This document shows positions 15,536 through 23,880 of a stretch of 64,000 nucleotides of DNA, one piece after another. Each line of letters starts with the position of its first letter. Position 1 is the first letter of the stretch. Location of the stretch: assembly GCF_900169175.1 (NCBI RefSeq), contig NZ_FXZM01000014.1:1-64000 (forward strand). The letters run 5' to 3'. The translations under genes were made by a program, and so were the position numbers. The DNA is from Brevibacterium jeotgali. Lineage in GTDB: Bacteria; Actinomycetota; Actinomycetes; Actinomycetales; Brevibacteriaceae. The notes below the pieces were generated by a model, which saw only the letters and a program-made list of their open reading frames with translations, was not told the DNA's origin and searched no databases.

Positions 15536-18500
15536 TGGTCGATCACCTCCGGTGTCGTGGTCGCGATCGCGGGACACGAGGTCCTGACGGGACAGTAGGT
15601 GCAGTGCGGACCCGTCACCGCGGTGAAGGCCGGTCGGCGCATGCCCTCCGCCGCGCGACCGATGAGCTCACCCGCCGTTTCGTGGGCTTCATCGCCCGTC
15701 TCCATCGCCGGCTGCTCGCGCAGGTAGCGAGGAACACCCTTGACCCTGCTCGCCGAGCCCTTCAGCTTCACGATCTGGGCTCCTGCGGACGGCAGGGACG
15801 ACGCGTCGACGTCGACGGCCCCGTCGACCAGGAGCGCGCCCTCACTCACCGCATACTGATAGACGAGCAGCTGGGGGTCGTCGAGGATCTCCTTCGCCGT
15901 CGGCACCGTCTTCCCGGTCTTGAAGTCGACGATCCGCACGCTGTCCCCCAGCACCTCGAGGCGGTCGATCCGTCCTGTCACGGTCCACGGTGCGCCGACC
16001 GCGTCGTCCGCCCCCGAAGCGGTGACGGCCACCTCCCTGAGGACCGCGGTGCTCTTGCCGGCCGCAGTCAGTGCGGCCAGCTCGTCGCGGCTCAGCGCGA
16101 GGTAGTCGCAGAGGATGTCGATCATCGCCTCGACGTCCTCCCTCTGCTGCTCCCGCTCCCACTCCGAACGGATCTGCTCTTCGTCGAACGTCTCTTCGTA
16201 CTCCTGCAGCATCGCAGCCCGGTCCGGCTCCGCATGGTGTTCGGCGATCCCGTGGATGACCGTGCCCAGCGCCGCTGCGGTCGTATCCATCGTCCGACCT
16301 CCGCACTCCACGAGGAACCACTGGAGTGGACACGTGGCGAAGCGCTCGACCTGTGAGGGACGGATGCGCACGGGTTCGTCCGGGCTGTGCGCCGGAGCGT
16401 CGGAGGATACCGAGAACCACGTGCTCCAGGTCTGCGGGTCTGCTTCGCGCAGCCCGGCCTCCGCGAGTGCGGCGACCAGCCGTGCCCATTCCTCCGGCTC
16501 GTCGGCGAGCAGCATCTGTTGACGGGCGAGGCCCACGACGTCGCGCAGTCGCGGGGGCAGGTCAGAATTCCTCCAGTCAGCAGGCCGTCCGTCGAGGTGC
16601 GGTCCTGGGGACGCCTCCTCGTCTGCTGCTCCGGTCGCCGCATCGGTGGCGAACTCCCGGCAGAGGTGGTGGAGCGCGCTGGGACTCGTCTCTCCGTCGT
16701 CCAGCGCACACACGACGAGTTCGTCGCGAGCCCTGCTGGCCGCAGAGAGGAAGAGACTCGCCTCGTCGCGGATGGTCTTCATGCGTCTGCGCCGCATGTC
16801 CTCCCCCGGAGCGTCGACCACTGACGCCGCGTCCGTGTCCGCGAGCTCGTCGATGAGGTCCTCCGGGTGGAAGGCATTCCGGCGGATGCGCGGATTGGGC
16901 CACCCCCCTTCATCGACGTCGACGACGATGACGCGCGCGTACGAGCGGTGCGCGGTGCCCGCAGGCGAGTCGACCGTCAGGAGGTCGAGGGAGTCACGGC
17001 GGCCGATCGAGTCCTGGGCATAGACCTGATCGAGGACGCGCACGGCGAACGCCGAGGCACCCAGCCCCACGGTGTCCTCCGTCTTCGTCGCGAGGGCGAA
17101 GAGGCGCACGACCGCATCGAGACGTTCGCGCAGGGGCGACCGCGGGTCGTTGAGGACCGCCCCGCGCCACACCTCTGCGACCCCGGTCGCCTCCCACAGG
17201 GCCCAGAGAGCTTCGTGCGGGCCGGCGCCGCGCAGTGCGACCCCCAGCTCCAGCAGCTTCGCCGCCCGTGCCAGCGGCGGTGGGAGCGCGTCGTCGTCCG
17301 CTGCGTCGATCCAGCTGAGCAGAGGGTCGTCCGCCGGCTGGTCCTCGTCGCCGACCAGCGCCCGCACCGCCTGCCGCTGCAGGCCGCGCAGGGCGAGCGC
17401 GTCGACGTTTCCGTAGACACCGCCGAGCAGCCTCCCCAGCAGAGCCGAACGCGCCGCGGGGTCGTCCAGGTCTGCGGTGAGGAGTTCCAGGAGCGGGAGG
17501 GTGGCGGGATCAGCGGACAGCGGGAGGTCCGTCGATTCGACGGGCAGTCCGAGCGCTCCGAGCTCTGCTCTCAGCGCGACCGCTGTCCCTCCGGTACGGG
17601 CTACGACCGCGATGTCGGAGAAGGGGACCCCGTCATCGTGATGCCACGCGCGGATGATCGAGGCCGCGTGCCGCGTGCGTTCGGCCGCCGACCGATGTTC
17701 GAGGACCCTGACGGCGGAGTCCCCGTCGTGGTCATCGCTCTGCCCCGGCGGCGGGACGTGGCCCAGCGGGAGGTGGGCGGAGATGCGCCGGGAGAGTGAC
17801 ACGCAGAGGTCCCGGATCGCTCCGGCGCCGCGAGCACCACCCGCACGTGCGGGCAGCGCGAAGAATCCATCGCCCCCGTGCTCGGCCCGGACCGTCGAGG
17901 CCCACGAGCTGAGCAGTCCTCCCCCGGCGCCGCGGAACCCCTGCGTGGAGGAGTCGGGGCTGCCGAAGACCGCGACACCGCAGCCCAATGCCCTCAGCCC
18001 CTGCAGCAGGTCGTTCACCGCGTCCGGCACGTCCTGTGCCGCGTCGAGGAGCACGCAGCGCGGGACGGATTCGCCGGAGAACGACCAGATCCCCCCTGCT
18101 GTGGTGCCCTCGGCGCGCTCCTCGGCGAGGATGGCCGCAGTGGTCGCGAGGACGCTCGAGGTGTCGATGCCGCCGTAGCCGCTGAAGGCGCGCGTGACAT
18201 CACGATAGTCCTGGACGATCCGCGCGAGTGCCGCCCATTCCGTCCGATCCCGACGCTGTGCGGCCGCATCGATGTCCGTGGGTTCGATCCCGCGCTCCAG
18301 GATCCGGTCCAGCGCATCGCGCAGCTGATCGCGGAAGGAGACCGTCCCGGTCATCTCGCGGGTGAAGCTCTGCGGCCAGCCGGGATCCGGGGACCGGCCC
18401 TCCGCGTAGCCCGTCAGCAGCGAGGCGAGCACTGCGTCCTGGTCGGCTCCCGACAGGAAGCGCATGGGCTCCCCCAGCCTGACGGCGCTGTCTGCGGCGA

Positions 18501-18798
18501 CGATGCCGAACGCGTACGACTGGACGCTCCGTGCGCCCGCACCGCCCGTGCGCACGGCCTGAGCACCCGCGGTGAGCCTGTTGCGCAGTGCATCCGCATG
18601 CGCGCGGTTGGGGGTGAGCACCAGGACGTCATCGGGCGCCAGGCCATGCTCGTCGTGCAGCCGCCCGTGGGCCTCCACCAGGGTCCGAGTGAGGCCGGAG
18701 CCGGGCGTGCCCACGACGCCGGCGGACCGTCCGGCGGCCAGGGCTGCGGCCACTGACCGGGCGACATGGTTCGATCCCTCGTCCTGTGTTGCGCGCAT
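15532..18798 (-). CDS. adnA: AdnA-type helicase-nuclease with degenerate motor and Fe-S nuclease domain
   Basis: 1088 residues. The N-terminal motor is UvrD-like but lacks the P-loop Lys (GTPGSGLTRTL) and its motif II reads LLDAAQDVPD instead of DEAQD. The C-terminal nuclease keeps IVDFKTGK and a Cys set (ATCPLQW plus CTYCPVRTSC) that matches an AddB/AdnA-type 4Fe-4S staple. This fits the known division of labour in which AdnB powers translocation. ATG 18798 has GAGGG just upstream. First gene of the adnA-adnB pair; xthA lies 54 nt upstream on the same strand and may be cotranscribed. Confidence 0.9.
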   Translation of the reverse strand: MRATQDEGSNHVARSVAAALAAGRSAGVVGTPGSGLTRTLVEAHGRLHDEHGLAPDDVLVLTPNRAHADALRNRLTAGAQAVRTGGAGARSVQSYAFGIVAADSAVRLGEPMRFLSGADQDAVLASLLTGYAEGRSPDPGWPQSFTREMTGTVSFRDQLRDALDRILERGIEPTDIDAAAQRRDRTEWAALARIVQDYRDVTRAFSGYGGIDTSSVLATTAAILAEERAEGTTAGGIWSFSGESVPRCVLLDAAQDVPDAVNDLLQGLRALGCGVAVFGSPDSSTQGFRGAGGGLLSSWASTVRAEHGGDGFFALPARAGGARGAGAIRDLCVSLSRRISAHLPLGHVPPPGQSDDHDGDSAVRVLEHRSAAERTRHAASIIRAWHHDDGVPFSDIAVVARTGGTAVALRAELGALGLPVESTDLPLSADPATLPLLELLTADLDDPAARSALLGRLLGGVYGNVDALALRGLQRQAVRALVGDEDQPADDPLLSWIDAADDDALPPPLARAAKLLELGVALRGAGPHEALWALWEATGVAEVWRGAVLNDPRSPLRERLDAVVRLFALATKTEDTVGLGASAFAVRVLDQVYAQDSIGRRDSLDLLTVDSPAGTAHRSYARVIVVDVDEGGWPNPRIRRNAFHPEDLIDELADTDAASVVDAPGEDMRRRRMKTIRDEASLFLSAASRARDELVVCALDDGETSPSALHHLCREFATDAATGAADEEASPGPHLDGRPADWRNSDLPPRLRDVVGLARQQMLLADEPEEWARLVAALAEAGLREADPQTWSTWFSVSSDAPAHSPDEPVRIRPSQVERFATCPLQWFLVECGGRTMDTTAAALGTVIHGIAEHHAEPDRAAMLQEYEETFDEEQIRSEWEREQQREDVEAMIDILCDYLALSRDELAALTAAGKSTAVLREVAVTASGADDAVGAPWTVTGRIDRLEVLGDSVRIVDFKTGKTVPTAKEILDDPQLLVYQYAVSEGALLVDGAVDVDASSLPSAGAQIVKLKGSASRVKGVPRYLREQPAMETGDEAHETAGELIGRAAEGMRRPAFTAVTGPHCTYCPVRTSCPAIATTTPEVIDQ

Positions 18799-18852
18799 GC
18801 CCTCATTGGACCACGAGGCGGGGACACAGCCGGCACTGCACCTGGATGAGCG

Positions 18853-19773
18853 TCACCACCGGTCGTAGTCGACGACGACCGGCGAATGGTCCGACAGTCG
18901 CTCGCCGCGGAACTCCCGGTCGACCTCCGCCCGCACGGCCGCACGTGCGAGGCGGGGTGTGGCGAGGTGGTAGTCGATGCGCCATCCGGCGTCCTTCGCG
19001 AACGACTGCCCCGCCCAGGACCACCACGAGTACGGTCCCTCCTCACCGGGGTGGAGGCTGCGGACGACGTCGACGAGTGTCCGCGGGGAGAGCTGCCGCC
19101 CGATCCAGTCCCGCTCCTCCGGGAGGAAGCCGTCGGCCTGCCGGCTGCGCCGCCAGGCGGCGACGTCGTGATGCGTCTGCGCGATGTTGAGATCACCCAT
19201 GAGCAGGAACTCGCGCCCGGCGGCCGCCGCTGCACGGCGGGTCCGGGTCAGATAGCGGGAGAAGGCCGACATGAAGCCCATCTTCCGCTCGTAGCGAGCT
19301 CCTCCGTCCGGCGCCCCACGCATCCGTTCGGGGCGCTGCAGCTCTGCCGGCAGGCCCCCTTTGGGCAGGTAGAGGCTCGCCACGGTGAGGGGGACGTCGG
19401 CGAGGTCGACCTCGACGTACCGGCCTTCGTCGGCGAATCTCGCGAGACCGCGCGCACGGGGGACGTGGTCCGGAGCGGCCACCGGCTCGACGTGTGCGTC
19501 CCCCGGCGCACGCACGAGCGCCGTCGCGCCCCAGGTCCGGACCGCCTCGGCGGGGTGTCTCGTGAGCACCGCGACTCCGCTGCGGCCGGGAAGGGAGCCC
19601 GTGTCGAGCGCGGCGTGGAAGTCCCCGAACGCTCCCGCGGGGATCTTCTCCGCCTGAGCCCTCACCTCCTGCAGTGCGACGACGTCGCACCCGCGCGTGG
19701 CCATCCACTCGCCGAAGCCTCGACGCCGTGTGGCACGGATGCCGTTGATGTTGGCCGTGGCGATGCGGAGCAT
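18853..19773 (-). CDS. xthA: Exodeoxyribonuclease III (AP endonuclease)
   Basis: 306 residues. Endonuclease/exonuclease/phosphatase fold with MLRIATANINGIRA at the N-terminus, metal-binding Glu in LQEVRAQ (36), GDLNIAQ and the terminal SDHSPVVVDY. It cuts at abasic sites in base excision repair. The ATG at 19773 starts directly at the fold and has TAGGCT ending 7 nt upstream and no Shine-Dalgarno, so it is probably leaderless. It sits directly upstream of adnA in a repair cluster. Confidence 0.9.
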   Translation of the reverse strand: MLRIATANINGIRATRRRGFGEWMATRGCDVVALQEVRAQAEKIPAGAFGDFHAALDTGSLPGRSGVAVLTRHPAEAVRTWGATALVRAPGDAHVEPVAAPDHVPRARGLARFADEGRYVEVDLADVPLTVASLYLPKGGLPAELQRPERMRGAPDGGARYERKMGFMSAFSRYLTRTRRAAAAAGREFLLMGDLNIAQTHHDVAAWRRSRQADGFLPEERDWIGRQLSPRTLVDVVRSLHPGEEGPYSWWSWAGQSFAKDAGWRIDYHLATPRLARAAVRAEVDREFRGERLSDHSPVVVDYDRW

Positions 19774-19780
19774 GCATCTG

Positions 19781-19786
19781 AGCCTA
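19781..19786 (-). promoter_or_regulatory. -10 hexamer TAGGCT, leaderless start of xthA
   Basis: Ends 7 nt before the ATG at 19773; no -35 match. Confidence 0.5.
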
Positions 19787-19866
19787 TGCGCCGGACCGAC
19801 CGCACCTCCCGTTCGCCGCCTCCCGGCGCGCCGCACCCACCCGTCCGGTGACCGGCCGACCTCACA

Positions 19867-19872
19867 TACACT
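19867..19872 (+). promoter_or_regulatory. -10 hexamer TACACT, leaderless start of the TetR gene
   Basis: Ends 7 nt before the ATG at 19880; no Shine-Dalgarno precedes the gene. Confidence 0.5.
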
Positions 19873-19879
19873 GTCACGC

Positions 19880-20536
19880 ATGTCATCCGCGACTCGTCGA
19901 CTCCCCCGTGCTGAGCGCCGGCGGCAGCTGGTGGAGACCGCCATGGAGCGGTTCGCCGCACGCGGCTACAACGCCGCTTCGATGGACGAGATGGCGGAGG
20001 CCGCAGCCGTCTCCAAGCCGGTGCTCTACCAGCACTTCGAATCGAAGCTCGACCTCTACCTCGTCGTCCTCCAGCAGGCGGCGGATTCGCTCACGGAGCG
20101 GCTGTCGGCAGCGATCGCACTGCCGGCCTCGAACAAGTACCGGATGCAGGCGACCGTGCGGGCCCTGTTCGCTTTCGTCGACGATCATCCCCACGAGTTC
20201 TCCGTCCTCTTCCGCGCGGACTCCTACGAGCCGCAGGCACTGCGGGTCGTGCACTCGGTACGGCTGAAGATGTCGCACATGATCGGTGAGATCGTGCAGC
20301 GCAGCACCGAGCTCTCGTGGAACGAAGCACTGGTGGTCGGCCGATCCGTCATGCAGATGGGCGAGGGGGCGGCCGTCGCGCTCTCCGAGGACCCGGACCT
20401 CGACCGCGACCACATCGCAGAGGTGATCAGCGACGTGCTGTGGACCGGCTTCGGCGGCCTGCCCTACGCGGCGGAGGTCCCGGACGAGAATCAGCCGTCA
20501 GCGGACCGCCCCGCACACGGACGAGCGCGCGACTAG
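19880..20536 (+). CDS. TetR-family transcriptional regulator (Rv3208-type)
   Basis: 218 residues. The helix-turn-helix is at about residues 33-55 (MDEMAEAAAVSKPVLYQHFE), followed by a helical ligand/dimer domain with no recognisable ligand. The pairing with a DUF3107 gene 41 nt downstream and a DEAD-box helicase beyond reproduces Rv3208-Rv3208A-Rv3211 in M. tuberculosis (recalled). The conserved order suggests a shared role rather than control of an adjacent accessory gene. Confidence 0.85.
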   Translation: MSSATRRLPRAERRRQLVETAMERFAARGYNAASMDEMAEAAAVSKPVLYQHFESKLDLYLVVLQQAADSLTERLSAAIALPASNKYRMQATVRALFAFVDDHPHEFSVLFRADSYEPQALRVVHSVRLKMSHMIGEIVQRSTELSWNEALVVGRSVMQMGEGAAVALSEDPDLDRDHIAEVISDVLWTGFGGLPYAAEVPDENQPSADRPAHGRARD

Positions 20537-20539
20537 GCT
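20534..20539 (+). promoter_or_regulatory. -10 hexamer TAGGCT overlapping the TetR stop codon
   Basis: The TAG stop of the TetR gene (20534-20536) is the first half of TAGGCT. Transcription would begin near 20546 and give DUF3107 its own ~32-nt leader. Confidence 0.4.
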
Positions 20540-20577
20540 GGGGCCGAACCAACCCAACTCGCCACCAGGAGTGCACA

Positions 20578-20802
20578 GTGGAGATCAAGATCGGCATGCG
20601 CCAGACCAACCGCGAGATCGTCCTCGAGTCGGACCAGTCCCGCGACGACGTCACCGCAGCGGTGACGAAGTCTCTGGCAGACGGCGGACCGCTCACCTTC
20701 GACGATGACAAGGGCCGCCGGGTCATCGTCCCGAGCGACGCCCTCGCATACATCGAGGTCGGCGAGGAGAAGGCGCGCCGCGTGGGATTCGGCGTCGTCT
20801 GA
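20578..20802 (+). CDS. DUF3107 family small protein (Rv3208A-type)
   Basis: 74 residues, beginning VEIKIGMRQTNREIVLESD and ending VGEEKARRVGFGVV. This is the conserved actinobacterial DUF3107 family, known as an immunogenic small protein in mycobacteria; its biochemical function is not established. GTG start with AGGAG 6 nt upstream. It follows the TetR gene with its own -10 candidate. Confidence 0.88.
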   Translation: MEIKIGMRQTNREIVLESDQSRDDVTAAVTKSLADGGPLTFDDDKGRRVIVPSDALAYIEVGEEKARRVGFGVV

Positions 20803-21160
20803 CGCACCTCCTCCCTCTCCTCATCGGGCCGTTGGGCCGCCTGCGTGTATCATCGATACCGGGCAGCCCAGCGGCCCGAACGGCATGTCCGTCGCGAGCA
20901 CACACGAGTGGTCTGCGCGCGGTCGCCCACACCGACCAACGGCGAGAGTTCGCCTGTCGGCCGATGCGCACACGATCGCCGCATCGACACGGTGCGCCGG
21001 ACCCGCTGCCCTCCGCTCGCGGAACGCACGTCCATCACGCGGATGTGCGCGGCGAAGCGGTCCCGCCCCGCGGTGCGTCTGGAGCCGAACAACGGCTTCG
21101 GCCCGCCGGAGGCGCACATGTACCGGAGGTGCTCCGCACGGAGCGCCGTGAGGAGAACCA
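20803..21160 (+). other. 358-bp structured leader upstream of the RNA helicase
   Basis: No gene is supported here. A 14-bp stem with one G-U pair (20824-20837 with 20866-20879) encloses a 28-nt loop that itself contains GTATC-ATC-GATAC. A 5-6-bp hairpin GCTCCG/CGGAGC lies at 21131-21144, just before the helicase Shine-Dalgarno AGGAG. The first hairpin could end the DUF3107 transcript; the second could mask the ribosome site. Confidence 0.45.
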
Positions 21161-22717
21161 GTGACCGACTCTCAGCAGACTTTCGCCGATTTCGGCGTCT
21201 CAGACCCCATTGTCGAGGCCCTGTCAGACGCAGGCATCGACCACCCCTTCCCCATCCAGGCCATGACCCTGCCCGTCGCCCTGAGCGGCGCGGACATCAT
21301 CGGCCAGGCGAAGACCGGCACCGGCAAGACGCTGGGCTTCGGTCTTCCGCTGCTCCAGCGCACGAAGGCGCCCGGCGAGGAGGGCGCTCCCGCACCCCAG
21401 GGACGCGCCCCGCAGGCGATCGTCGTCGTCCCCACCCGTGAGCTCGCCACCCAGGTGGCCGGCGACCTCGTCGTCGCGAGCCGCAGGCGTCCCGGACTCG
21501 AAGTCGTCACCATCTTCGGCGGCAAGGCCTTCGAGCCGCAGATCGAGAGCCTGGCCAACGGCGTCGACGTCGTCGTCGGCACACCGGGCCGCCTCCTCGA
21601 CCTCTACGGTCGCCGCGTGCTGCGGCTCGACAGCATCCGCACGGCCGTCTTCGACGAGGCGGACGAGATGCTGGACCTCGGCTTCCTGCCCGACGTCGAG
21701 CGCATCGTCGCCGCACTGCCGACCACCCGCCAGACCATGCTCTTCTCCGCGACGATGCCCGGAGCCGTCATCGCACTGGCACGCCGGTACATGTCGCGCC
21801 CCACGCACATCCGCGCCCACGATCCGTCCGACGAATCGCAGCTGAATGCGACCACGCGCCAGTTCGCCTACCGCGCCCACGCGATGGACAAGTCGGAGAT
21901 GGTCGCACGGATCCTGCAGGCGGAGGGTCGCGGGAAGACCCTGATCTTCGCCCGCACGAAGCGCACGGCCGATCGTCTGGGCGAGGAGCTGCGCGACCGC
22001 GGCTTCGACGCCCGGGCGCTCCACGGCGATCTCAACCAGCAGATGCGGGAGAAGGCCCTCGCAGCATTCCGCGAAGGTCGCATCAGCGTGCTGGTCGCCA
22101 CCGACGTCGCCGCCCGCGGCATCGACATCGATGACATCACGCACGTCATCAACTACCAGTGCCCCGAGGACGAGAAGATCTACGTCCACCGCGTCGGCCG
22201 TACCGGGCGCGCGGGCCGAACCGGCATCGCGGTCACGTTCGTCGACTGGGATGACGTGCCGCGCTGGAGCCTCATCAGCCGTACGCTGAACCTCGGCTTC
22301 GAGAGCCCCGTCGAGACGTATTCGACGTCGCCGCACTTCTTCGAGGACCTCGACATCCCCGCGGGCACGAAGGGGCGCCTGACCCGGCGCCGGCCGACCG
22401 CAGGAGAAGAGTCCACCGACTCACGCCGTTCCGAGGGCCGCGGAGGCCGCAGCTCGGAGCGTCGCAGTGAGAACGGTCGCGATTCCAGCCGACGCCGCTC
22501 CGACGGTGAGTCGTCCGGCGGCCGGTCGCGCAGGCGCACGCGCGGCGGACAGGATGCAGCGGCCCCCGCACAGTCCTCCGAACCCGCCTCCTCACCCGCT
22601 GCCGACGCCGGCGAGGGCGACGGCTCGTCCTCGAACGGCACACGCCGTCGTCGCCGCCGCCGTCGCGGCGGGTCCGGCCGCAGCCAGCAGCCGACACCGG
22701 TGTCCACACAGGACTGA
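21161..22717 (+). CDS. DEAD-box ATP-dependent RNA helicase (RhlE-type)
   Basis: 518 residues. Q motif (FADFGVSDPIVEAL...PIQ, about 8-33), Walker A AKTGTGKT (50-57), DEAD in VFDEADEMLD, and the C-terminal motifs ATDVAARGIDI and HRVGRTGRAGR are complete. From about residue 410 a Ser/Arg/Gly-rich basic tail with RRRRRRRGGSGR forms a likely RNA-binding extension. It should unwind RNA in ribosome assembly, mRNA decay or cold adaptation. GTG start with AGGAG 5 nt upstream. A long structured leader suggests post-transcriptional control. Confidence 0.92.
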   Translation: MTDSQQTFADFGVSDPIVEALSDAGIDHPFPIQAMTLPVALSGADIIGQAKTGTGKTLGFGLPLLQRTKAPGEEGAPAPQGRAPQAIVVVPTRELATQVAGDLVVASRRRPGLEVVTIFGGKAFEPQIESLANGVDVVVGTPGRLLDLYGRRVLRLDSIRTAVFDEADEMLDLGFLPDVERIVAALPTTRQTMLFSATMPGAVIALARRYMSRPTHIRAHDPSDESQLNATTRQFAYRAHAMDKSEMVARILQAEGRGKTLIFARTKRTADRLGEELRDRGFDARALHGDLNQQMREKALAAFREGRISVLVATDVAARGIDIDDITHVINYQCPEDEKIYVHRVGRTGRAGRTGIAVTFVDWDDVPRWSLISRTLNLGFESPVETYSTSPHFFEDLDIPAGTKGRLTRRRPTAGEESTDSRRSEGRGGRSSERRSENGRDSSRRRSDGESSGGRSRRRTRGGQDAAAPAQSSEPASSPAADAGEGDGSSSNGTRRRRRRRRGGSGRSQQPTPVSTQD

Positions 22718-22732
22718 GGCCCGCAGGCCACG

Positions 22733-22763
22733 AGCGCAGGTCCCTCACGGAGTGACCTGCGCT
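22733..22763 (+). terminator. Perfect 10-bp hairpin after the helicase gene
   Basis: AGCGCAGGTC pairs perfectly with GACCTGCGCT across an 11-nt loop, starting 15 nt after the helicase stop. No T-run follows, as is common in high-GC genomes. Confidence 0.5.
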
Positions 22764-22773
22764 GCCGCCTGAC

Positions 22774-22845
22774 ACGCACTGATCCCGACCTCCGCCGTCC
22801 ACCCGCATCTGTGCGGGGGACGGACGGACGCCGGGATCAGTGCGT
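22774..22845. terminator. Long composite hairpin between convergent genes
   Basis: A 14-bp perfect outer stem (ACGCACTGATCCCG with its complement at 22832-22845) continues inward through TCCG/CGGA, CCGTCC/GGACGG and CCCGCA/TGCGGG to a TCTG tetraloop. It lies between the helicase and PHP genes, which converge, so it can serve both strands. Confidence 0.6.
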
Positions 22846-22954
22846 TCCTGGCTCTGCAGACTCTGCAGCCGCTGCCGACTCTGCAGTCGCTGAAGGCTCG
22901 TGCCTCATCCGCACTCGGGTCAGAGCTCCGTCGCAGCCGGACCGTCGAGCCCTC

Positions 22955-23803
22955 TCACGCGAGCCCGATCGGCTCCGTGCCGCTCGTGCGCGCCACAAGG
23001 GCTGCGAGCTGGTCGCGCGCCGTCATGTTCTCGCCCAGCCGGTTGGGCTTGCCCGCTCCGTGGTAGTCGCTCGACCCTGTCGTGAGCAGTCCGTGCTGGT
23101 CGGCCAGCGCCCGCAGCCGTGCGCGACCCTCGGGCGGGTTGTCGCGATGCTCGATCTCCAGTCCGTCCAGTCCCGCTGCGATGATCTCCCGCAGCCCTGC
23201 GTCGGGTACGACCCGACCGCGCGCCGATGCCAGCGGGTGGGCGAACACCGCAGCACCGCCTGCGTCGTGGATCATGCCGATCGCCTCGACCGGCGAGATG
23301 ACCGGCAGCGCGACGTAGTAGGGCCCGCTGCCGGACAGCAGCCTGCCGAAGGCCTCCGTGCGATCGGCCACGACGCCGGAGCGCACCAGGGCGTCTGCGA
23401 TGTGGGGGCGGCCGATGGTCGCGTCCGCGCCTGCCAGCTCGAGCACGTCCTCCCAGGTGATCGCGAAGTCCTGCGCCAGGCGATCGACCATGAGCCGGCT
23501 GCGGACGATCCGGTCGTCGCGCGCCTGATCGATCGCTGCGGTGATCTCCGCCCCCACGGGATCGTGCAGGTAGCAGAGGATGTGCACGCTGATGCCCTCC
23601 CACCGGCAGGACACCTCCATGCCGCGCAGCAGCCCGATCCCGTGGTGCGCGGCGGCGTGCGCCGCTTCGCTCCAGCCGGCCGTGGTGTCGTGATCGGTGA
23701 GGCCGAGGACGTCCAGACCGACACTCGAGGCCTCCGCGACGAGCTCAGTGGGGCTCTGCGTCCCGTCGGAGAAGCGGGTGTGGGTATGGAGGTCAGCGCG
23801 CAT
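22955..23803 (-). CDS. PHP-domain phosphoesterase (RNase AM / YciV-type)
   Basis: 282 residues. Metal-binding motifs of the PHP fold are in order: DLHTHTRFSDG (H6, H8), LGLTDHDTTAG (about 35-42), H in HPLASARG and SSDYHGAG. Relatives degrade 3',5'-nucleoside bisphosphates or act as 5'-3' exonucleases on short RNA/DNA; exact substrate unknown. The ATG at 23803 starts right at the fold, with TACGAT ending 6 nt upstream and no Shine-Dalgarno: probably leaderless. Confidence 0.85.
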   Translation of the reverse strand: MRADLHTHTRFSDGTQSPTELVAEASSVGLDVLGLTDHDTTAGWSEAAHAAAHHGIGLLRGMEVSCRWEGISVHILCYLHDPVGAEITAAIDQARDDRIVRSRLMVDRLAQDFAITWEDVLELAGADATIGRPHIADALVRSGVVADRTEAFGRLLSGSGPYYVALPVISPVEAIGMIHDAGGAAVFAHPLASARGRVVPDAGLREIIAAGLDGLEIEHRDNPPEGRARLRALADQHGLLTTGSSDYHGAGKPNRLGENMTARDQLAALVARTSGTEPIGLA

Positions 23804-23809
23804 GACCCC

Positions 23810-23815
23810 ATCGTA
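23810..23815 (-). promoter_or_regulatory. -10 hexamer TACGAT, leaderless start of the PHP gene
   Basis: Ends 6 nt before the ATG at 23803. It is divergent from the aminopeptidase P promoter, 54 bp away. Confidence 0.5.
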
Positions 23816-23868
23816 GAGACCCCGCGCGCGGAATCACCGCCGGCCCCGGGCCCGCAGAGGTCCGTCGT

Positions 23869-23874
23869 TAGGAT
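23869..23874 (+). promoter_or_regulatory. -10 hexamer TAGGAT, leaderless start of the aminopeptidase P gene
   Basis: Ends 6 nt before the ATG at 23881. Confidence 0.5.
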
Positions 23875-23880
23875 GGGCCC

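Noticed and set aside
20845..21441. A 198-codon frame bridging the helicase leader and the helicase start
   Set aside because: It runs out of frame into the helicase coding sequence, is Arg/His-rich and has no ribosome site or domain.
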